The position numbers and the translations under genes are program-made. The notes below the pieces were generated by a model. That model saw only the letters and a program-made list of their open reading frames with translations. It was not told the DNA's origin and searched no databases. This document shows, piece by piece, positions 40,800 through 47,287 of a DNA stretch of 50,994 nt. Location of the stretch: contig NZ_JAOQMX010000035.1 of assembly GCF_025960985.1 (NCBI RefSeq), positions 1 through 50,994 of the forward strand. The letters are read 5' to 3'. Each line of letters begins with the position of its first letter. Within the stretch, counting starts at the first letter, position 1. The stretch comes from Flavobacterium psychraerolatum. GTDB taxonomy: Bacteria > Bacteroidota > Bacteroidia > Flavobacteriales > Flavobacteriaceae.

Positions 40800-42056
40800 A
40801 TGAATACAATTAAGAAAAGTGTCTTTGGACTACTCACAATTGGAATGACACTATCGGCAGTAGGTCAATCTGTAGAATGTAAAAAAGAGGAAGAAAAACA
40901 GCTAAAGGCTGATGCCATAAAATATAAAGATAAACTAGGTATTATGGATGTAAATCACTTAAGTGCAGCATCCAAAAGAGCACTAAAGTGGCCTAAAGAT
41001 TTAGGTAACGAATGGTTTATCGAATTTGGTGGCTTACAACCCCTAAAAGGTGATTTAGCCTACGAAGAAGGTGTCGTTAGAAGAGATCCTAGTGCTATTA
41101 TCCAAGAAAACGGAAAATACTATGTTTGGTACACAAAAAGTACTGGTCCAACACAGGGATTTGGTGGCGATATGGCGAACGAAAAAGTTTTCCCATGGGA
41201 TCGTTGCGATATTTGGTACGCAACTTCACAAGATGGTTGGACTTGGAAAGAAGAAGGAATTGCAATTCCTAGAGGAAAAAAAGGTTCTTATGACGACCGT
41301 TCTGTTTTTACAGTTGAAATCATGAAATGGGATGGTAAATATTACCTGTGCTACCAAACAGTTGAAGGAATCTACAATGTACGTGTTCAAGAAAAAGTAG
41401 GTATGGCTTGGTCTAATTCACCAAACGGTCCTTGGGAAAAATTGGATGCTCCCGTAATTGCACCTGCTCAAAATGGTGTATGGAAAGGTACAGAAGACAA
41501 TCGTTTCATGGTCGAGAAAAAAGGAGATTTTGACAGCCATAAAACACATGACCCATGTATATTGCCTTTTAAAGGGAAATTTTATTTGTATTACAAAGGA
41601 GAGCAAATGGGTGAAGAAATGACTTTTGGTGGTCGCCAAATCCGTCATGGTGTTGCCATAGCAGATAACCCACTTGGACCTTATGTTAAGTCCCCATATA
41701 ACCCTATCAGTAATAGTGGACACGAAATTTGCGTTTGGCCTTACAACGGCGGAATCGCTTCGTTAATCACAACCGACGGACCTGAAAAAAATACCATTCA
41801 ATGGTCTCCTGATGGAATTAATTTCGAAATAAAAGCTTCTATCAAAGATGCACCCCATGCAATTGGATTGAACAGAACAGCAGATAATGAAAAAGAGCCA
41901 ACTGAGATTTTGAGATGGGGATTAACGCATATTTACAATAACTGGAATTACCAAAGCATCATGCGTTTCTCTTCTGAAAGAAAAACAACGCACGTTGCTG
42001 CTGGTGAAAAATCAGTAAACGGAAAAACAGAGAAAGCAGAGAACATGCATAAATAG
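40800..42056 (+). CDS. GH117 alpha-1,3-L-neoagarooligosaccharide hydrolase (3,6-anhydro-L-galactosidase)
   Basis: A 418-residue GH117 enzyme with a signal peptide (about residues 1-22, LSAVGQ) and the N-terminal helix [10 protein letters not shown] used for domain swapping in this family. Five-bladed propeller motifs include RRDPSAI (Asp96), [41 protein letters not shown] (Asp251), [17 protein letters not shown] and [10 protein letters not shown] (His308, Glu309). The three acidic residues and the unusual acid His keep the spacing I know from characterised GH117 enzymes. The reaction is exo-hydrolysis of the alpha-1,3 bond at the non-reducing end of neoagaro-oligosaccharides, releasing 3,6-anhydro-L-galactose. 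It is 31 bp after the GH2 gene and followed by a terminator. This is the strongest single evidence that the locus targets agar-type galactans. Confidence 0.95.
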   Translation: MNTIKKSVFGLLTIGMTLSAVGQSVECKKEEEKQLKADAIKYKDKLGIMDVNHLSAASKRALKWPKDLGNEWFIEFGGLQPLKGDLAYEEGVVRRDPSAIIQENGKYYVWYTKSTGPTQGFGGDMANEKVFPWDRCDIWYATSQDGWTWKEEGIAIPRGKKGSYDDRSVFTVEIMKWDGKYYLCYQTVEGIYNVRVQEKVGMAWSNSPNGPWEKLDAPVIAPAQNGVWKGTEDNRFMVEKKGDFDSHKTHDPCILPFKGKFYLYYKGEQMGEEMTFGGRQIRHGVAIADNPLGPYVKSPYNPISNSGHEICVWPYNGGIASLITTDGPEKNTIQWSPDGINFEIKASIKDAPHAIGLNRTADNEKEPTEILRWGLTHIYNNWNYQSIMRFSSERKTTHVAAGEKSVNGKTEKAENMHK

Positions 42057-42076
42057 AATAATTCAATTATTCACCA

Positions 42077-42133
42077 ATAACTCCTCTTTTTGGATATACT
42101 TTAAAAGTAAATTCAAAAAGAGGAGTTATCTTT
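42077..42133 (+). terminator. Terminator after the GH2-GH117 pair
   Basis: A perfect 16-bp stem, ATAACTCCTCTTTTTG (42077-42092) with CAAAAAGAGGAGTTAT (42114-42129), closes a 21-nt loop that itself contains a palindrome ACTTTAAAAGT. The tail CTTTT is short. It lies 20 bp after the GH117 stop and separates it from the GH16 promoter. Confidence 0.75.
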
Positions 42134-42252
42134 TAGGGAAGTGTAGTGATGCAGTATTGTTTTTAACAACATGAATCAATCCATACCTTTAATGTTAAAA
42201 AAAAAAACATAAACCACTAACAAAAAACAACTTAAAAACAGTTTCCGCTTTA

Positions 42253-42274
42253 TTGTTTAGTTTATATCTAGTTG
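42253..42274 (+). promoter_or_regulatory. Candidate activator site upstream of the GH16 agarase
   Basis: The core is TAGTTTATATCTAGTTG, preceded by TTGTT, with TAGTT half-sites 11 bp apart. It starts exactly 51 bp before the -7 box at 42304. Seventeen of 22 positions are invariant among this site and those at 23421 and 37864. Confidence 0.65.
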
Positions 42275-42303
42275 CTTTTTATCACAATCATAGCTACTTA
42301 AAC

Positions 42304-42311
42304 TACATTTG
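42304..42311 (+). promoter_or_regulatory. -7 box of the GH16 agarase gene
   Basis: TACATTTG matches the Bacteroidota consensus TAnnTTTG perfectly and lies 38 bp upstream of the ATG at 42350. No good -33 box is found 17-23 bp upstream of it. The direct-repeat element sits where an activator would be needed. Confidence 0.6.
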
Positions 42312-42349
42312 TATGTACTAATATGTATTAACACCAATACCACCAAACT

Positions 42350-43549
42350 ATGAAATTTTTCAAAACACTAATGTTCATTACTTTTTCTATTGTCATAGCG
42401 GCTGCATGTACAAAAGACGAAGCACCAGCGCCGACTCCCAAAGCTACTTCCATTAGCACCAAGACTCCTGTGGGCGCAACTTTATATTCTGAAATTGAAA
42501 CAGGAGGAACCATTACTTTAGGAAATGACAATTTAACAATTACCGAAAGAGGAATCTGCTGGGGAGAAACCACCAACCCAACTACAGCAACCAATAAAAA
42601 AATAACTACTAGTACTTCCAATACATTTGATCTCACTTTGACAGGATTAAAAGAAAACCAAATCTATTACCTAAAAGCCTATTTTGTAGCTGGTTCCGTA
42701 ACTTTTTATGGTGATCAAAAACAACTGACAACTGCCAAAAAACCAAGCGAAGTTAGTTTTCTACCAAGTGCTGGAAACAATAAAAGTTGGGTTATTCAAC
42801 CTGTTTTCTCCAATGAGTTTAATTATGATGGAAAAACAGCCGATTTTACCACCAACTGGCAAGACCGTTTCTTTAATGGATGGACAGGAGCTCTTCCAAC
42901 TGTATATTCTGCTTCTCAATCAACCATTACTGGTGGAGAATTAGTCTACAAAGCTACCATCGAAAAAAAATCAACTGGAGATATAATTCGAACAGGAATA
43001 GTTACTTCTAAAACTAAAGTCGGCTATCCAATGTATATGGAAGCACGAGTGAAAATTAGCGAATCGTCATTAGCTTCAGCTGTTTGGATGCTCAGCGAAG
43101 ACTCAACTCAGGAAATTGACAATCTAGAAGCTTATGGCGATAAAACGAATGATTACTACTTCAAACGTTTACACTTAAGTCATCATGTCTTCATAAGAAC
43201 ACCATTTCAGGATTACCAGCCATCTGGTTTGGAAACCTATTATGCTGATGGCAAGGGAACACAATGGGCAAACGATTACCATAATTATGGAGTATTATGG
43301 TTAGATCCTTTTACATTAAAATATTATGTAGATGGTGTACTAGTAAGAACAACGCCAATCAACCAAATTGACCCTAATAATTATGCTGGTGGAACTGGAC
43401 TTACCAAGGATATGTATTTAATTATTTCGGCCGCATCCCAACCCTGGAGACAATCACAAGGCATAAATTACTTTACTGATCCATCCGTGTTGGATGATGC
43501 TCGATCAACCATGCGCGTAGACTGGATTAGAGTTTATAAACCAGAATAG
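42350..43549 (+). CDS. GH16 beta-agarase-type endo-galactanase, lipoprotein
   Basis: A 399-residue lipoprotein (lipobox IAAAC, Cys20). An FnIII-like domain (about 33-128; RGICWGETTNPTTATN, YYLKAYF) is followed by a GH16 catalytic domain (about 145-399). The catalytic signature is E255-I-D257-N-L-E260 in STQEIDNLEAYG. The stretches RLHLSHHVFIRTPFQDYQP and YHNYGVLWLDPFTLKYYVDG, and the C-terminal MRVDWIRVYKP, are those of GH16 beta-agarases rather than carrageenases or laminarinases. It would cleave internal beta-1,4 bonds of agarose, or a porphyran-like variant, at the cell surface to give neoagaro-oligosaccharides. It is the only clear endo-acting enzyme in the window. It has its own promoter with the direct-repeat element. 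Beta-porphyranase activity cannot be excluded. Confidence 0.92.
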   Translation: MKFFKTLMFITFSIVIAAACTKDEAPAPTPKATSISTKTPVGATLYSEIETGGTITLGNDNLTITERGICWGETTNPTTATNKKITTSTSNTFDLTLTGLKENQIYYLKAYFVAGSVTFYGDQKQLTTAKKPSEVSFLPSAGNNKSWVIQPVFSNEFNYDGKTADFTTNWQDRFFNGWTGALPTVYSASQSTITGGELVYKATIEKKSTGDIIRTGIVTSKTKVGYPMYMEARVKISESSLASAVWMLSEDSTQEIDNLEAYGDKTNDYYFKRLHLSHHVFIRTPFQDYQPSGLETYYADGKGTQWANDYHNYGVLWLDPFTLKYYVDGVLVRTTPINQIDPNNYAGGTGLTKDMYLIISAASQPWRQSQGINYFTDPSVLDDARSTMRVDWIRVYKPE

Positions 43550-43653
43550 AGGATACATAAACTAGTTAAAATCAAACTTATTTTATAAATATATTTTTTT
43601 TTCAAAGTCAAATAAATAAAACTATTTTTGCACACTATCTAGTACACAATCAA

Positions 43654-44445
43654 ATGACTCAAGAAAAAGAAGATTTAAAATCAAACTATAACGTTCCAAA
43701 TTTAGAAAGAGGATTACAAATCATAGAATTATTAGCAATGCACCCAAAAGGACTTACTTTGTCTGAAATCCTTCAGACTTTGGACGTAACCAAATCTAGT
43801 GCCTTTCGTATAACCAATACTTTGATTTTTAAAAACTATCTTCAAAAGAACGAAACCACCAAAAAAATCACGCTTTCGAGAAAGATGTTAACCTTGGGGA
43901 TTTCTTCAATGAATGAGCAAAGTATTGTCGAATTGTCGATTGATATCATGAGAGCGTTACGTGACGAGTTGAAAGAATCAGTAATGCTGGGCGTAGTTCT
44001 TGGTAATAGCGGTACTATCTTAGAACAAGTCTCCTCCTCCTATCCTGTAAAACTTTTTGTTGAATTGGGAACGCGTTTCCATTTGCACAGCTCGGTTGGT
44101 GGAAAATCAATTTTAGCCTTTCTTCCAGACGAAGAAGTAGATGCCATTTTGAGTTCGGTTAAATTTGAAAAATTCACCAAGAATACCATTACTTCCAAAA
44201 AAGAATTTAAAGAACAATTAAAATCTGTTCGAGAATTAGGATATGCCATTGATAACGGCGAAGATATTCAAGGAATCCATTGCATTGGCGCTCCTGTTTT
44301 TAATGAGCAAGGTAGTCCTGTTGCCTGTCTTTGGATAACAGCTCCTCATGGTCGGTTACCCCATTCGGAATTTGAGGAAAAAGGAAAGATAATCGCTAAG
44401 TATGCTTTAGAAATATCTACTAAACTTGGTTATATCGAAAGGTAA
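43654..44445 (+). CDS. IclR-family transcriptional regulator
   Basis: A 263-residue IclR-family protein. The N-terminal winged helix (about 15-80) contains NLERGLQIIELLAMHPKGL, LSEILQTLDVTKSSAFRITNTL and KNYLQKNETTKKITLS. The C-terminal effector domain (about 85-260) contains VMLGVVLGNSGTILEQVSS, HLHSSVGGKSILAFLP, ELGYAIDNGEDIQGIHCIGAPVF and ACLWITAP. These proteins usually bind sugar acids or aromatic acids and control adjacent catabolic genes. It is followed by a terminator and lies 186 bp upstream of the dehydrogenase operon on the same strand. The promoter of that operon contains dyads overlapping the -7 box, so repression of the operon is likely. The effector may be an anhydrogalactonate or 2-keto-3-deoxy acid (inference). 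Confidence 0.93.
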   Translation: MTQEKEDLKSNYNVPNLERGLQIIELLAMHPKGLTLSEILQTLDVTKSSAFRITNTLIFKNYLQKNETTKKITLSRKMLTLGISSMNEQSIVELSIDIMRALRDELKESVMLGVVLGNSGTILEQVSSSYPVKLFVELGTRFHLHSSVGGKSILAFLPDEEVDAILSSVKFEKFTKNTITSKKEFKEQLKSVRELGYAIDNGEDIQGIHCIGAPVFNEQGSPVACLWITAPHGRLPHSEFEEKGKIIAKYALEISTKLGYIER

Positions 44446-44465
44446 ACAACTACAAACCAATTAGT

Positions 44466-44498
44466 AAAAAGTACCTAAGATTTTTAGGTACTTTTTTT
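44466..44498 (+). terminator. Terminator after the IclR gene
   Basis: AAAAAGTACCTAA and TTAGGTACTTTTTTT form a strong stem with a short loop and T-run. It lies 20 bp past the iclR-type stop, and works in both directions because of the A run on the left. Confidence 0.9.
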
Positions 44499-44517
44499 AT
44501 TTCCTTTTTTTATTAAC

Positions 44518-44529
44518 GAAACTTGTTTC
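44518..44529. promoter_or_regulatory. Perfect 12-bp dyad, candidate IclR operator (upstream)
   Basis: GAAACTTGTTTC has GAAAC/GTTTC arms that form a perfect inverted repeat. A near copy, GAAACAAGTTTA, is at 44599-44610. It lies about 53 bp upstream of the -7 box of the dehydrogenase operon. The centre TTGTTTCAAA is also found reversed at 44615-44624. Confidence 0.5.
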
Positions 44530-44581
44530 AAATGTGAATAAAAAATCACTTTTAAAGTAAGTTACTTTCGTTCATAAGTCT

Positions 44582-44626
44582 TATATTTGTTCAAATAAGA
44601 AACAAGTTTACTATTTGAAACAAATA
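44582..44626 (+). promoter_or_regulatory. Promoter of the dehydrogenase operon with overlapping dyad operator
   Basis: A -7 box TATATTTG (44582-44589) matches TAnnTTTG. It overlaps the left arm of a large inverted repeat: TATTTGTTCAAATA (44584-44597) against TATTTGAAACAAATA (44612-44626), one-base gap. GAAACAAGTTTA lies between the arms. The dyad ends 5 bp before the ATG at 44632, so a bound protein would block transcription start. The neighbouring IclR-family regulator is the natural candidate. Confidence 0.6.
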
Positions 44627-44631
44627 TAAAG

Positions 44632-45648
44632 ATGAAAGCAACTATTTATGAAGGGAATAAAACCTTCACTGTAATTAACAAAGAAATTGAAAATCCAGCA
44701 AATGGAGAAGTACGAATCAAAGTAGCCTACGTAGGTGTATGTGGAACTGACGTGCATATCTACCATGGAATGATGGACAAACGTGTGAGTATTCCAGAAA
44801 CCATTGGACACGAAATGTCAGGTACGATTGATGCTGTAGGTGAAGGCGTAACAGGATATGCTGTTGGAGATAAAGTTGTTGTTCGCCCTTTGGATGACCG
44901 CAAAGCAAAAGCATCTGATAAAGGATTTAATCACATTTGTGAGGAATTAAAATTCATCGGAATCGATAGCCCAGGTGCTATGCAAGAATACTGGAATGTT
45001 CCAGCTTTTACACTTCACAAATTAAAAGACAATACCGACTTAAAATTAGCTGCTTTAATTGAGCCTCTTTCTGTTGCAACTCACGATGTACGTCGTAGTG
45101 GCTTGGTAAAAGGTGAAACTGCTGTGGTTTTAGGTGGTGGTCCAATCGGTTTATTAGTCGCTATGGTTGCCAAAGATGCTGGAGCACAGGTTATCATCTC
45201 TGAAGTTAACGAAAACCGTATTGCAAAAGCTAAAGAATTAGGTTTTGATGCTGTAAACCCTATCAAAATTGACTTAGTTGAATATGTAAAAGGAAAAACA
45301 GAAGGTCGTAAAGCCGATGTTGTTTTTGAAGTTGCAGGTGTTCAACCAGCACTTGACATTATGTGTGAAGTAGCAGGAATTCGTGGTAGAATCTTAATGG
45401 TAGCAATACACGGAGAGAAAAAACCAGTGGATTTATTCAAATTTTTCTGGAAAGAATTAAGCTTAATCGGTGCGCGAGTGTACGAAAAAGAAGATTACGA
45501 AAAAGCAATCGAATTAATCACAGCAAACGAATTGCCTTTCGAACAAATGATTACAGACGTTCAGCCTTTATCCAACATCCAACAAGTTTTTGAAAACATT
45601 GACAAAAACCCAGAAGGATTGAAAGTATTGATGGATTGTCAACTTTAA
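44632..45648 (+). CDS. MDR/zinc-type alcohol dehydrogenase (sugar-acid or polyol dehydrogenase-like)
   Basis: A 338-residue medium-chain dehydrogenase. The catalytic zinc ligands Cys37 (VGVCGTDVHIY) and His60-Glu61 (IGHEMSG) are present. The cofactor motif VVLGGGPIGLL is followed by an acidic ISE, which favours NAD. The usual structural-zinc lobe with four Cys is absent: the segment VRPLDDRKAKASDKGFNHICEEL (85-105) has a single Cys. The closest family resemblance is to L-idonate/L-galactonate 5-dehydrogenases and threonine or polyol dehydrogenases. It is the first gene of the operon dehydrogenase-SDR-SDR-GH2-aldehyde dehydrogenase. It could oxidise L-galactonate or 2-keto-3-deoxy-L-galactonate at C5, but this is inference. 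Confidence 0.88.
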   Translation: MKATIYEGNKTFTVINKEIENPANGEVRIKVAYVGVCGTDVHIYHGMMDKRVSIPETIGHEMSGTIDAVGEGVTGYAVGDKVVVRPLDDRKAKASDKGFNHICEELKFIGIDSPGAMQEYWNVPAFTLHKLKDNTDLKLAALIEPLSVATHDVRRSGLVKGETAVVLGGGPIGLLVAMVAKDAGAQVIISEVNENRIAKAKELGFDAVNPIKIDLVEYVKGKTEGRKADVVFEVAGVQPALDIMCEVAGIRGRILMVAIHGEKKPVDLFKFFWKELSLIGARVYEKEDYEKAIELITANELPFEQMITDVQPLSNIQQVFENIDKNPEGLKVLMDCQL

Positions 45649-45668
45649 AAAAAAATAAAAAGTAAAAT

Positions 45669-46463
45669 ATGAAAGAATTATTTGATTTATCAGGTAAAGT
45701 TGCACTTGTAACAGGTGGAACTCACGGAATTGGAATGGCATGTGGAAAAGCACTAGCAAAAGCGGGTGCAAAATTATGTGTAAACGATATTGATGACGCA
45801 AAATTAGAATCTTGTAAGGCTGAATACGCTAAAGAAGGTATTGAGGTTTACACGATTAATTTCAATGTATGTAGTGAAGATGGTGTAGATAAAGGAATTA
45901 GTACAATTGAAGCAGAAGTTGGACCTATTGATATTCTAGTTAATAATGCAGGAATTATCAAGCGTGTACCCATTTTAGATATGCCAATAGCTGATTTCGA
46001 ATTAGTACTTAATGTTGATTTAGTTGCACCATTAATTTTAGCAAAACGTGTAGCTCCAGGAATGATTAAAAGAAGACACGGTAAAATCATTAATATGTGT
46101 TCTATGATGAGTGTTTATGGTCGTCAAAATGTTTCAGCTTATGCAGCAGCAAAAGGTGGTTTAAAATTATTAACAGCCAATATGTGTTGTGAATGGGCAA
46201 AATATGGTCTACAAATAAATGGGATTGGACCTGGTTATATAGCAACTGAACAAACAGCGCCGATTCGTGTTGGTGGGCATCCTTTTAACGATTTAGTAAT
46301 GACTCGTACACCTGCAAACCGTTGGGGAGAACCAGAAGATGTTGGAAATGCTTCTTTATTTTTAGCTTCAAAAGCAGCAGATTTCGTAAATGGTCAGGTT
46401 TTATACGTTGATGGAGGAATTTTAGCAAATTTCGGATATGTAAAAGGCGAAAACGACATATAA
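45669..46463 (+). CDS. SDR, gluconate 5-dehydrogenase-like
   Basis: A 264-residue classical SDR with cofactor motif TGGTHGIG (15-22), NNAG (92-95), and catalytic Ser145, Tyr158 and Lys162 (SAYAAAKGG). The conserved INGIGPGYIATE segment and the ending VLYVDGGILANFGY resemble gluconate 5-dehydrogenases (IdnO type), which interconvert 5-keto and 5-hydroxy sugar acids. The start MKELFDLSGKVALVTGG is 20 bp past the upstream dehydrogenase stop. Together with its neighbours it forms an oxidise/reduce pair able to invert C5 of a hexonate. Asp40 in VNDID at the end of beta-2 suggests NAD(H) preference. The exact substrate is unknown. Confidence 0.9.
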   Translation: MKELFDLSGKVALVTGGTHGIGMACGKALAKAGAKLCVNDIDDAKLESCKAEYAKEGIEVYTINFNVCSEDGVDKGISTIEAEVGPIDILVNNAGIIKRVPILDMPIADFELVLNVDLVAPLILAKRVAPGMIKRRHGKIINMCSMMSVYGRQNVSAYAAAKGGLKLLTANMCCEWAKYGLQINGIGPGYIATEQTAPIRVGGHPFNDLVMTRTPANRWGEPEDVGNASLFLASKAADFVNGQVLYVDGGILANFGYVKGENDI

Positions 46464-46502
46464 ATTCTTAAATAACTCATCTGGTTAATAAAATAAATAA
46501 AT

Positions 46503-47273
46503 ATGAGCGTTTTAGATACATTTAGTTTAAAAGGAAAAGTAGCCTTGGTTACAGGTTGCAAAAGAGGAATTGGTAAAGCGATGGCAATGGGGTTGGCACA
46601 AGCAGGTGCTGATATTATTGGTGTAAGTGCTTCATTAGAAACAGAAGGAAGTGCAGTTGAAAAAGAAGTAACGGCTTTGGGTAGAAAATTCAAAGGATAT
46701 ACTTGCGATTTCGGCGACAGAAAAGCATTATACGCTTTCATCGAAGCAGTGAAAAAAGACTTCCCTACCATCGATATTTTGGTAAACAACGCAGGAACAA
46801 TCTTAAGAGCTCCAGCTGCTGAACACCCAGACGAAATGTGGGATCAAGTGATTGAAGTAAATCAAAACGCACAGTTCATTTTAACTAGAGAAATCGGGAA
46901 AGAAATGATCGCTAGAGGAAGTGGGAAAGTAGTTTTCACGGCTTCATTATTAACGTTCCAAGGAGGAATAACTGTTCCTGGTTATGCTGCTAGTAAAGGT
47001 GCAATTGGTCAATTGACTATGGCTTTTGCTAACGAATGGGCAGGAAAAGGGGTTAACGTAAATGCAATTGCACCTGGATATATCAACACCGATAATACAG
47101 AAGCATTGCGTAATGACCCAGTTCGTTCGGCTTCAATCTTAGGAAGAATTCCAGCAGGTCGTTGGGGAAAACCTGAAGATTTTGCAGGACCAACAGTATT
47201 CTTATGTTCAGAGGCTGCTTCTTACATGCACGGTACTACGATGCTTGTTGACGGTGGATGGATGGGACGTTAA
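46503..47273 (+). CDS. SDR, KduD-like 2-keto-3-deoxygluconate dehydrogenase family
   Basis: A 256-residue SDR with cofactor motif TGCKRGIG (17-24), NNAG (95-98), and catalytic Ser148, Tyr161 and Lys165 (GYAASKGA). The segments SLKGKVALVTG, NAIAPGYI-TDN, GRIPAGRWGKPEDFAGPTVFL and YMHGTTMLVDGGWMGR are the family hallmarks of KduD, which interconverts 2,5-diketo-3-deoxygluconate and 2-keto-3-deoxygluconate (KDG). No uronate lyase genes are present, so a pectin or alginate role is unlikely here. A matching step is known in one route for 3,6-anhydro-L-galactose, where 2-keto-3-deoxy-L-galactonate is inverted to KDG via the 2,5-diketo acid. It lies 39 bp after the first SDR. Confidence 0.91.
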   Translation: MSVLDTFSLKGKVALVTGCKRGIGKAMAMGLAQAGADIIGVSASLETEGSAVEKEVTALGRKFKGYTCDFGDRKALYAFIEAVKKDFPTIDILVNNAGTILRAPAAEHPDEMWDQVIEVNQNAQFILTREIGKEMIARGSGKVVFTASLLTFQGGITVPGYAASKGAIGQLTMAFANEWAGKGVNVNAIAPGYINTDNTEALRNDPVRSASILGRIPAGRWGKPEDFAGPTVFLCSEAASYMHGTTMLVDGGWMGR

Positions 47274-47287
47274 TCAAATAACAAAAA

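Noticed and set aside
42350..43549. Assignment of the GH16 enzyme as kappa-carrageenase
   Set aside because: The HLSHHVFIR and DYQP stretches and the GH117 neighbour fit beta-agarase; no carrageenan-specific GH127/GH129-type genes or anhydro-D-galactose genes were recognised.
46503..47273. Pectin or alginate degradation, suggested by the KduD-like SDR
   Set aside because: No polysaccharide lyase, GH105 or KduI is present; the SDR fits the anhydrogalactose route better in this context.
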